The notes below the pieces were generated by a model. It ran no database searches and was not told the origin of the DNA. It worked only from the letters and a program-made list of their open reading frames with translations. The position numbers were made by a program, and so were the translations under genes. Shown here piece after piece: positions 52,289-59,453 of a DNA stretch of 64,000 nucleotides (positions within the stretch are counted from its first letter, which is position 1; every line of letters begins with the position of its first letter). The stretch comes from Streptomyces sp. 15-116A (GTDB lineage: Bacteria > Actinomycetota > Actinomycetes > Streptomycetales > Streptomycetaceae), in contig NZ_JAOCQE010000009.1 of NCBI RefSeq assembly GCF_025290915.1, forward strand, positions 1-64,000, written 5' to 3'.

Positions 52289-54697
52289 TCACAGGAACCT
52301 CCACAGGTGGTCGGCGGTGCCGTTGTCGTCGAACTGGACGACCTGCGCGCTGTTGGCGGTCGACATGCCGTCGACGCCGAGGACCTTGCCGCTGTTGCCG
52401 TTGCGGATCCGGTACCAGCCGTCGCCGTCGTCCAGCAGGGTCCACAGGTGGTCGGCGGTGCCGTTGTCCTCGAACTGGACGACGCGCGCGCTGTTGGCGG
52501 TCGACATGCCGTCGACGCCGAGGACCTTGCCGCTGTTGCCGTTGCGGATCAGGAACCAGCCCTCGCCGCGGTCCACGAGCTGCCAGGCGTGGTCGCTGGT
52601 ACCGGAGTTGTCGAACTGCACGACGCGTGCGCTGTTCTCCAGGGACATGCCGTCGACGGCGAGGACCTTGCCGCTGTGCTTGTTCTGGACGCGCCGGAAG
52701 GGGGGTTCGGGGATCCAGGGCCGTCCGTCGGGCGTGGCCGTGGGGAAGGCGGTGATCCGGAGTCGCGCCGCGCCCATGGGTATGAGGGTGACGGTCTCCA
52801 CGGGTGCGTCGCTGCGTGCCGGGCCGGGTTGCAGAGGTGCGACCACCCGCTCGTCGTCCGCGATCCACTCCTCGATGCGCCGGGCCTCGGCTGTGATGCG
52901 CACGGGGACCGTCTCGTGAGTGAACGGATTGCCGGGGACGGGGCCGTCGGCCCGCGTGAGGGACGTCCGGGGGGAGGGCGTGAGGCCGTAGTTCCACGGA
53001 GAGGCCGCGTGCACCTCGTACTCGGGGAAGGTGTCGTCACCCGCGTAGCGCTCGTAACGCTCCCCGATCCTCAGGGAGTAGGTGAGGGGGCCGTGCTGGA
53101 CGCTGACGGCGTCATGCCCGCCGGACCAGTGGCGCAGTGTGGTCCGCTGGGGGAGGAGCAGGGTCACCTTGTCGCCGTCGCGCCAGGTCCGCTCGACGGT
53201 GGCCCACGCGGGGCCGGCCGGCGCGGTCACCGGCCGGCCGTTGACGCGTACCTCCGGCCCGTCGCACCAGCCGGGCACGCGCAGCCGCAGCGGGAAGCGG
53301 ACCGGGCGCGGGGTGGACACGGTCAGGGTGACCGTCTCGGTGAAGGGGTAGCCCGTGTCCTCGGTGACGGTCACCGTGGTGTTCCCGGCGACCTGAGCGC
53401 GCACCTGGCTCGGCGCGTACATCGACGCGGCCAGCCCGCCGTCCGGGGTGGCCAGCCACAGCTCCTCGGTGAAGTACGGCCAGCCCATGCCGTAGTTGTG
53501 CGGGCAGCAGCGGTACTGGTCGACACCGGGCTGGAAGCTCTGCATGGCGAAGCCGTTCTGGAACTGGCCCTGTGTCTTGGGCTCGTTGTCCAGGTCGACG
53601 CTGTTGGCGCTGGTGATGTAGTGGACGGCCCTGCCCTGCGGATCGAGGGAGGCGGGCAGCATGTTGAACGCCAGGTCCTCGCAGCGGTCCGCCCAGACGG
53701 GATCGCCGGTGATCCTGGTGAGCAGTTCGTGGCTGGCCATGAACTCGACGATCCCGCAGGTCTCGAAGCCCTGCCGGGGGTCGGTGAAACCGGGCCGGTA
53801 GTTCTCGTCGCCGGCCATGCCGCCGCCCGGGAACTGCCCGTAGACGTCCATGACCCGGTCGTAGGCGCGGTAGGTGGCCCGGGTCAGCTCCGCGTCGCCG
53901 GTCACCTGCGCGTACTGGGCGGGCTCGCGGAAGCCCTGGGCGATGTTGACGTTGTGCCGGGAGGGCGTGGGGCCCGTCCAGTCGGCACCCAACGTGTGCA
54001 TCTTGGCGGCCAGTTCGAGCAGGAACGGCTCGCCGGTGCGACGGTGGAGCCAGACGGCGATGTCCAGACCGTCGCCCCAGCGGTAGGAGATCCAGCTGGT
54101 GTTGAAGGCGCCGGGACCCTGGGCGTTCATGAAGCGCAGGAAGCGGGTGAGGAAGGGCACGATCCGTTCGTCGTGCGTGTACTCCTCGTACGTGCGCAGC
54201 GCCTGGAGCAGGGGCAGGAACGGCCAGAAGTCCGGCCCGCCGTTGAGGGACGTGCGCAGCGCCCGCGGCCCGAAGAAGCCGTCGCTCTGCTGGGTGGCCA
54301 GGACGGCCTCGATCCAGGCGCGCGAACGCGCCAGCGCGTGCCGGTCGCCGGTGGCGATCGCCAGCGGTACGTAACCGCGCAGCCAGTAGGGTGCCTCCTC
54401 CCACGCACCGCGCTCCGGGTGTACCCAGCCGGTGGTGGAGAAGTCCAGGAAGTGGGAGAAGCTCTCGTAGCGGCCGCACAGGCCGTCGAGCTGGAGTCTG
54501 AGCTGACCGGCGAGCCAACCGCGCGCGGTGACGCTGCCGGCCGGCAGTTTGCGGAAGGCGTCGGGCGCGAGTGCGCCGGCCCCCGGCTTCGGCGGAGCGG
54601 CGGCCGACGCGGTGGGAGCGAGGGGGCCGCCGCCCAGGGCCGCCGTTCCTAGGGCCAGGGCGCTGGTGCCGAGGAGTGCGCGTCTGCTGAGGGGCAT
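52289..54697 (-). CDS. Secreted GH127 beta-L-arabinofuranosidase with ricin-type lectin tail
   Basis: 802 residues. Twin-arginine-like signal (SRRALLGTSALALGTAALGG), then the GH127 (alpha/alpha)6 barrel. The zinc-thiolate site of the family is complete: Glu312 and Cys314 in FETCGIVEF and Cys397-Cys398 in RCCPHNYG. C-terminal residues from about 670 form a three-unit ricin-B/CBM13-like trefoil (NSGKVLGVDGMSTANSA twice, HSGKVLAVDGMSLENSA once). It should remove beta-L-arabinofuranose from plant cell-wall glycans, held to sugar by the lectin. It is not linked to other sugar genes here. Confidence 0.92.
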   Translation of the reverse strand: MPLSRRALLGTSALALGTAALGGGPLAPTASAAAPPKPGAGALAPDAFRKLPAGSVTARGWLAGQLRLQLDGLCGRYESFSHFLDFSTTGWVHPERGAWEEAPYWLRGYVPLAIATGDRHALARSRAWIEAVLATQQSDGFFGPRALRTSLNGGPDFWPFLPLLQALRTYEEYTHDERIVPFLTRFLRFMNAQGPGAFNTSWISYRWGDGLDIAVWLHRRTGEPFLLELAAKMHTLGADWTGPTPSRHNVNIAQGFREPAQYAQVTGDAELTRATYRAYDRVMDVYGQFPGGGMAGDENYRPGFTDPRQGFETCGIVEFMASHELLTRITGDPVWADRCEDLAFNMLPASLDPQGRAVHYITSANSVDLDNEPKTQGQFQNGFAMQSFQPGVDQYRCCPHNYGMGWPYFTEELWLATPDGGLAASMYAPSQVRAQVAGNTTVTVTEDTGYPFTETVTLTVSTPRPVRFPLRLRVPGWCDGPEVRVNGRPVTAPAGPAWATVERTWRDGDKVTLLLPQRTTLRHWSGGHDAVSVQHGPLTYSLRIGERYERYAGDDTFPEYEVHAASPWNYGLTPSPRTSLTRADGPVPGNPFTHETVPVRITAEARRIEEWIADDERVVAPLQPGPARSDAPVETVTLIPMGAARLRITAFPTATPDGRPWIPEPPFRRVQNKHSGKVLAVDGMSLENSARVVQFDNSGTSDHAWQLVDRGEGWFLIRNGNSGKVLGVDGMSTANSARVVQFEDNGTADHLWTLLDDGDGWYRIRNGNSGKVLGVDGMSTANSAQVVQFDDNGTADHLWRFL
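52301..52682 (-). repeat. Three near-identical 141-bp units in the lectin tail
   Basis: CCACAGGTGGTCGGCGGTGC occurs at 52301 and again at 52442, a period of 141 bp (47 codons); a third, more diverged unit starts near 52583. DNA-level identity between the first two units is very high, which points to recent duplication or conversion. Confidence 0.85.
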
Positions 54698-55138
54698 GCG
54701 GATCTCCTGATTCTGGACTCGTGGTGCTCAGGTGCCGCCGAGGCGCAAGCCGCGCGGGGCGGAAGGTCCGGGGTGGGGCGGCGGGTGAGCGTCGACGCGG
54801 CTGGGCTGCGGCGCAGTGGTGGCGGCGTGGGCCGGCAGCCGGCCGTGCTTCTCGCCCGCTGCCGTGCGGTGTGTACCGCCGTGTACCGCCGCATGTCGCC
54901 GTGTACATCGTTGGAAGGGTGAGGCCACTGAGGATGACAGCACACGCCGGGTCCACCGTCGAGGGGTGTGACACGTCCACGTCGAGGAGGCGGGTGTTTC
55001 CGGCCACGCCTTGCGGGAGGCGCGGTTCCGCCGTGGCGGTTCGGGGCGCCCGGGCAGGGCGGACGCCGCTGTGGCGGTCTCGGTCACGAGGCGAGGAGGA
55101 TGCCCTGGCCGGGATGGATCACCCGGCGCGGCGATGCG
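54698..55138. other. Gene-free region upstream of the GH127 gene
   Basis: 441 bp without a supportable gene. GTGTACCGCC occurs twice near 54880 followed by GTGTACATCG, a direct-repeat array that may be an operator for the GH127 promoter. The rest shows nothing recognisable. Confidence 0.45.
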
Positions 55139-55684
55139 CTACTGGGACGGACTGCCGGTGCCGAGGGCGTGTTCCTTGAGGAAGGCGCCCGCGTGGGCCG
55201 CCGCTTCCTCCGCCGTGGCGTACGGCGCCTCACCGTCGGCGGCCGTGCCGGATGCGCCGTCAGCGCCCCGCCCGGTCCAGCCCCAGCCACCGGCGGGTGA
55301 CTGCACCAGCTCGGCCGTCCCCCCGAACAGCGCGAGCGTGCTCCTGCCCGCCGACGTGGGCGCCGGGCGGCGGACGGCGTCGGGCCACTTCTTACGGGCA
55401 CCCTGCCGGGTGATGCCCCAGACGGCTCCCAACTGCTCATAGCTCGCCCCGTAGGAGCCGGCCGTCGTCGCCGCCCTCTCCGTGAGCCGCTTGACCTCGC
55501 CGTCGACCACCTTCCACGCGGCCAGGACGGACAGCGCCACGTCGACCGGACTCGCGTCCCACATACGTTCGGCGGACAACCCGGTCTGCCGAGAGCGGAT
55601 GGCCGAGGCGAGAGGGTTCAGGGCGTCGTACAGGGCCTTGTGGAGTTCTGCCTGCTCTTCCGGGGTGATCTCATGGGCGGCCAT
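55139..55684 (-). CDS. Hypothetical protein, helix-turn-helix-like
   Basis: 181 residues from ATG 55684. EITPEEQAELHKALYDALNP, VALSVLAAWKVVDGEVKRL and SYEQLGAVWGITRQGARKKW (a helix-turn-helix-like segment) suggest a small DNA-binding protein related to those beside streptomycete regulators. A TATAGT -10 (55691-55696) 6 nt before the ATG and TTTACG 18 nt farther upstream suggest a leaderless transcript. Confidence 0.75.
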   Translation of the reverse strand: MAAHEITPEEQAELHKALYDALNPLASAIRSRQTGLSAERMWDASPVDVALSVLAAWKVVDGEVKRLTERAATTAGSYGASYEQLGAVWGITRQGARKKWPDAVRRPAPTSAGRSTLALFGGTAELVQSPAGGWGWTGRGADGASGTAADGEAPYATAEEAAAHAGAFLKEHALGTGSPSQ

Positions 55685-55690
55685 GCGACA

Positions 55691-55720
55691 ACTATAGTTC
55701 ACAGCGACCGCCGCCGTAAA
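55691..55720 (-). promoter_or_regulatory. Putative leaderless promoter
   Basis: TTTACG (55715-55720) - 18 nt - TATAGT (55691-55696), with the -10 sitting in the palindrome AACTATAGTT just 6 nt from the start codon. Predicted transcription starts at or next to the ATG. Confidence 0.5.
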
Positions 55721-55828
55721 CCAAAGTTTCCAACCTCGTCCTGTGCGCCTACCTCTTGGAACCCGCGACCACCGCCCGTGTCTCCCGCGGTGCCCGAGCC
55801 CGTGCACGGCCTCCGTATGCTCCCCGGC

Positions 55829-56659
55829 ATGAAATTCTTCCGCTCACGTGGCCGAAGTGACGCCCAGCGCATGACAGGGACGCCCGTGGCCGAGGCCAAA
55901 GCCCTCTACGAAGCGGGCCGTTACGCCGAGGCGGAGACGGCAGCCCTCGCCGTGGCACGATCACGGCCGCACGACGACCAGTACGCGGCCGTGGCGCTGA
56001 ACATCGCCGCGCTCGCCACGGGCGCCCAAGGCCGCCACGCCGACGCACTCGCCGTCTATGACGAAGCGCTGCCTGTCTTCAGTCAGGTATTCGGCCCCGA
56101 TCAGTGGGCGACCCTGAAACTCCGCTCGGACCGCGCCCAGCAGATGGTTCTGCTCGGTCGGCACGCCGAGTGCGAGGCGGAATGTGCGGCCGTCGCCGAG
56201 GCCGCCAGCCGCGGTACCGGCCCGGACATGGCACTCCTGGCGGCGGGCGCCCGCAACGGGCTGGTCTTCGCCCTCAACGCACAGGGACGCCACCAGGAGG
56301 CCGAGGTGATCGCCCGCGAGGCCCTGGCCGCCCATCGGCTGCGTGACCGGGCCTCGCTCGTCCTGCGCCTCGGCCTGGCGCGCAGCCTCAACGGCCAGGG
56401 CCGCCATGAGGAGGCCCTCACCGAGGCGAAGGCCGCCGAGGAGTTGTACCGCGCTCTGCCCGACTACCAGCGCCACCCTGACCAGGGTGCCGTCGAACTG
56501 GTCCTCTCCAACGCTCTGTTGGGGACTGGCCGCACTGCCGAGGCCCGTCGCCTGGCTGCGGCAGCCCACGACGCCTGCCTGGCCTCCTTCGGCCCGCACC
56601 ACCGCCGAACCATCGAAGCCCGAACGCTCCTCGAGCACATCGACGGCACCAGGCCGTAG
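55829..56659 (+). CDS. Tetratricopeptide repeat protein
   Basis: 276 residues with at least four TPR units (AKALYEAGRYAEAETAALAV, NIAALATGAQGRHADALAVY, GRHQEAEVIAREALAAHRL, GRHEEALTEAKAAEELYRAL). A protein-interaction scaffold in the cytoplasm; partners unknown. Start ATG 55829; the preceding 145 bp separate it from the divergent gene. Confidence 0.85.
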   Translation: MKFFRSRGRSDAQRMTGTPVAEAKALYEAGRYAEAETAALAVARSRPHDDQYAAVALNIAALATGAQGRHADALAVYDEALPVFSQVFGPDQWATLKLRSDRAQQMVLLGRHAECEAECAAVAEAASRGTGPDMALLAAGARNGLVFALNAQGRHQEAEVIAREALAAHRLRDRASLVLRLGLARSLNGQGRHEEALTEAKAAEELYRALPDYQRHPDQGAVELVLSNALLGTGRTAEARRLAAAAHDACLASFGPHHRRTIEARTLLEHIDGTRP

Positions 56660-56740
56660 GAAAGGCACGGTCATCCCAGGCTCCTGCTCGACTAGTTCAG
56701 TTACGGAGTTCCTGGCAGAACGTGAACGCGGAGGTGCCCA

Positions 56741-57070
56741 ATGAAGGGACGTTCCTGGTCGGAGGTCCGTGCGGAGGCGATGTCCCGCCATCCGGAGCTG
56801 GCCACGGTTGAGGCTGAGGAGCAGCGCGCCGCCATCCGCGAGGAGAACAGGGCACGCATCCGCAGGCATGTGCTGGCGGGCATGCGCCGGAAGGCGGGGC
56901 TGACGCAGCGGGACATGGCGTCCCGGCTCAAGGTCAGTCAGGCGCGCGTGTCGCAGATCGAGCACGGTCAGATCGACAGCCTCGAGATGCTGCGTGCCTA
57001 CGCGGCCGTTCTGGGCGGGCGGATCACGGTGCGTCTGGAATGGGACGAGTCCTCGGTGCAGGTGGCCTGA
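56741..57070 (+). CDS. XRE-family regulator (HigA-antitoxin-like)
   Basis: 109 residues with a GGAGG site. A helix-turn-helix (AGLTQRDMASRLKVSQARVS) is followed by LRAYAAVLGGRITVRLEW, the pattern of HigA/XRE antitoxins. The frame just upstream ends SSVTEFLAERERGGAQ, which could be the stub of a lost HigB-like toxin, but this is weak. Confidence 0.82.
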   Translation: MKGRSWSEVRAEAMSRHPELATVEAEEQRAAIREENRARIRRHVLAGMRRKAGLTQRDMASRLKVSQARVSQIEHGQIDSLEMLRAYAAVLGGRITVRLEWDESSVQVA

Positions 57071-57402
57071 GCGCTGAGCGGGCGTCCTCGGTACGCCGTG
57101 CGTCGTCGGAGGGCGTGGTTGTGGAGCGAGAGGTCTTCGGCGATCGCGATCGAGCGGTCATCGGATTGGCGACGCGGCGCTGGGGCTTGCGACGCGCTCT
57201 GACGACGGCGGTGCAGACACGGCCGTCGATCCAGGTCGCCTCCGCCACGTGAGGAGGAGGAGCCGGCGACGGCCGATGAGTTTCCGCATGCTCCACGGTC
57301 CTCAATCATGGTTGGTGCGCGGTGGCCGCGAGTGCGGTCGTAGCGTGCGCCGACCGACCGACTCAAAGATCCATCCGGACACGAGACACCGAGGAACCCC
57401 AG
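57071..57402. other. Gene-free region
   Basis: 332 bp with no ORF I can support on either strand. The right end should hold the promoter of the RibD-like gene. Confidence 0.4.
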
Positions 57403-57975
57403 ATGCGTACTCTCATCAGCACCGCCTTCATCTCCCTCGACGGCGTCATGGAGGCCCCCGGCGGCGAGCCCGGCTACCGGAACTCCGGGTGGACCTTCAA
57501 GGACGTCGAGTTCCTGCCCGAGGCGTACGAGATCAAGGACCGTGAGCAGAAGGAGGCCACCGCCCTGCTGCTGGGGCGGGTCAGCTACGAGGCGTTCAGC
57601 CCGGTGTGGCCGAACATGGACGAGTTCCCCGACTACAACGTGATGCCGAAGTACGTCGTCTCCACCACCCTCACCGAGAGCGACCTCGTGTCGAACTGGG
57701 GCGAGACCACCATCCTGCGCTCGCTCGACGACGTCGCCGCGCTCAAGGAGACGGAAGGCGGCCCGATCATCGTCCACGGCAGCGCCACCCTGAACCAGAA
57801 CCTCTCGGACGCCGGGCTGATCGACCGCTACCACCTGCTCGTCTTCCCCCTCCTGCTCGGCGCGGGCAAGCGACTCTTCAGCGCCACGGACAAGGACACC
57901 CAGAAGCTGAAGCTCGTCGAGCACGAGGCCTACGCCAACGGCGTACAGAAGCAGGTCTTCGACGTCGTCCGGTGA
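57403..57975 (+). CDS. Dihydrofolate-reductase-like (RibD C-terminal) protein
   Basis: 190 residues from ATG 57403 (GAGG site). TLISTAFISLDGVMEAPGGE, ALLLGRVSYEAF, PKYVVSTTL and GGPIIVHGSATLNQNL plus FPLLLGAGKRLF are the RibD/DHFR-fold NADPH-binding motifs. A cytoplasmic reductase of unknown substrate, common in streptomycetes. Confidence 0.9.
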   Translation: MRTLISTAFISLDGVMEAPGGEPGYRNSGWTFKDVEFLPEAYEIKDREQKEATALLLGRVSYEAFSPVWPNMDEFPDYNVMPKYVVSTTLTESDLVSNWGETTILRSLDDVAALKETEGGPIIVHGSATLNQNLSDAGLIDRYHLLVFPLLLGAGKRLFSATDKDTQKLKLVEHEAYANGVQKQVFDVVR

Positions 57976-57998
57976 CGCGGCTTCGCCCCCCCCCACGC

Positions 57999-58015
57999 GT
58001 ATACGCCGCGTATAC
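57999..58015 (+). promoter_or_regulatory. Antitoxin operator overlapping the -10 of vapBC
   Basis: GTATAC-N5-GTATAC (GTATACGCCGCGTATAC), with a TATACT -10 hexamer at 58011-58016, only 8 nt before the antitoxin start. The palindrome fits autorepression by a ribbon-helix-helix antitoxin and a leaderless or nearly leaderless mRNA. Confidence 0.65.
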
Positions 58016-58023
58016 TTGCTGGC

Positions 58024-58305
58024 ATGTCCGACGTCATGATCCGCGTGCCTGCCGAAGTCCGTGATCAGCTCGCTGCCGTGGCGGAGGCGCGCGGGGTGAG
58101 TCTTCGTGCCCTCATGCAGGAAATCGCAGCTCAGACTCTGACCCCGGAGCAGATCAAGGAGCGGGCCGACCGTACCCGCGCCCTTCTCGCCGAGCGCTTC
58201 GGGCACTACGTGACGGACGAGGAATCCGCGGAGATGCGGCGGAAGATGCGGGAGGCCACGGCCGCGCACCGGGCCGCTCTCGCAGAAGCGGAGCCGTCCC
58301 GTTGA
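58024..58305 (+). CDS. Ribbon-helix-helix antitoxin (VapB-like)
   Basis: 93 residues: MIRVPAEVRDQLAAVAEARG and VSLRALMQEIAAQ form the ribbon-helix-helix DNA-binding domain; the charged C-terminal half should wrap the toxin. It binds DNA and neutralises the downstream toxin. Overlap with the toxin start is 4 nt (TTGA). Confidence 0.85.
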   Translation: MSDVMIRVPAEVRDQLAAVAEARGVSLRALMQEIAAQTLTPEQIKERADRTRALLAERFGHYVTDEESAEMRRKMREATAAHRAALAEAEPSR

Positions 58306-58694
58306 ACCAGATCGAGCACTACGTCCTCGACAGCGCCACCCTGCGGGCGATGGGAGGAAACAAACAGGTCTCCGGTCTCATCCATGCCGCTGCGTCCAGC
58401 GATGACGTCCGCCTGTGGGTGCCTGTCCTGTGTCTCGTGGAGGCTGAGCGCGAGCGCGCCGGGATCGTGGTCCAGGCCGGCGTACTGCTGGATGTACTCC
58501 GCCTGGTCGACGACGACTTCGCCACCGCCATGACCGTCGCAGAACTGCTCAGCGACGGCGTTGCCCCCGGCGTCGCCGCAGCCGTACATGTGGCGCGACC
58601 GAGCCTCATGCTCCCCGACGGAGCACTCGTGGCCACGGTCACCCCGGATGCCTACGACGGGATGGGAGTCGGCGTCATGGATCTCAATCGCTGA
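58302..58694 (+). CDS. PIN-domain toxin (VapC-like)
   Basis: 130 residues from TTG 58302. The N-terminal acid in YVLDSATLRAMGG and Glu in PVLCLVEAERERAG fit the PIN metal site; later acids are in LRLVDDDFATAMT and MLPDGALVATVTPD. Such toxins cut RNA; this one is a shorter, somewhat divergent type. The TTG start overlapping the antitoxin stop couples its translation. Confidence 0.75.
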   Translation: MNQIEHYVLDSATLRAMGGNKQVSGLIHAAASSDDVRLWVPVLCLVEAERERAGIVVQAGVLLDVLRLVDDDFATAMTVAELLSDGVAPGVAAAVHVARPSLMLPDGALVATVTPDAYDGMGVGVMDLNR

Positions 58695-58797
58695 CAGAGG
58701 CCGGCCGAACCGACCGTAGGGTCACGGAGAACCCCGGTCGGTCCGGCCCCGCCGGACGTTCATCACGCCAAGGGCGCAGCTCACCCAGCCGCCGACA

Positions 58798-59118
58798 TCA
58801 GCGCGCCGAGCAGAGCAGGGGCGAACACACGGCGTAGGCGACGTACAGGCCGTACGCGCCGAGCAGCCCGCCGAGGACGCGTGTCCAGGCGGGCTGCTCG
58901 GTCTGCCGGTGCGCGCGCAGCATCCGCCGCAGGCGAACCGCGGTGCAAACGATGCCGAGGGCGGCGAGCACGGTGAAGAGGCCGAACAGCAGCGGACGTT
59001 CGCTGGCCGGTGCCTTGTGCACACCTGCGTCCGCGACGGCCAGCAGCAGAAACGGGGTGATGTACTGGGCCGGCCTGAAGGCCGTTCGGACTGTCGTCGG
59101 GTGACGGTCATGGATCAC
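58798..59118 (-). CDS. Small three-helix membrane protein
   Basis: 106 residues from GTG 59118 with an AAGGAG site. Three hydrophobic segments (AQYITPFLLLAVADAGVH, PLLFGLFTVLAALGIVCTAV, VLGGLLGAYGLYVAYAVCS). Function unknown. Confidence 0.75.
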   Translation of the reverse strand: MIHDRHPTTVRTAFRPAQYITPFLLLAVADAGVHKAPASERPLLFGLFTVLAALGIVCTAVRLRRMLRAHRQTEQPAWTRVLGGLLGAYGLYVAYAVCSPLLCSAR

Positions 59119-59228
59119 GGAGTCTCCTTGGTCCCGGTTCGGTGCGCGCAGGCAGCGGCGGGGCGGGCGGGCCTGGCGGCGGCGTTCTCGACGTAGCCCG
59201 TCAGGCAAGACGACGCGGGAACGATCTC

Positions 59229-59268
59229 GGTGCACTGGTGCACTGGTGCACTGGTGCACTGGTGCACG
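59229..59268. repeat. Five 8-bp tandem repeats (GGTGCACT)
   Basis: Four perfect copies and one with a last-base change, each containing the palindrome GTGCAC, in the gap between the membrane gene and the pilin-toxin gene (59119-59453). It could be a multi-site operator or a slippage array; no other feature was found in this gap. Confidence 0.9.
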
Positions 59269-59453
59269 GGCCCACGTCAGGCACCGACTTCGAGTTCCGT
59301 CCGGCTCCGTCCTGCTCTGTCCCGGCTCCGTTGGGCTCCCCTTTGGGCCCACGGGCCCATGCCGCCTCGGCACCCTCTCCCTACGCTCACCCCGAGACGT
59401 GCGCCGCGATACGAACGCAGGCGCGTGCGCGGGGGAGTTGAGGGGGCGTGGGC

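Noticed and set aside
54721..55179. 152-residue ORF in the gap upstream of GH127
   Set aside because: Arg/Gly-rich shadow-type sequence without domain or ribosome site.
56660..56744. HigB-type toxin before the XRE antitoxin-like gene
   Set aside because: Only a short SSVTEFLAERERGGAQ tail is present; too little to call a toxin gene.
57024..57305. ORFs on both strands in 57.0-57.3 kb
   Set aside because: Both are Arg/Pro/Ser-rich with no family pattern; they may be relics but nothing supports a gene.
59229..59268. CRISPR-like short repeat array
   Set aside because: Units are contiguous 8-mers with no spacers and no cas genes are nearby.
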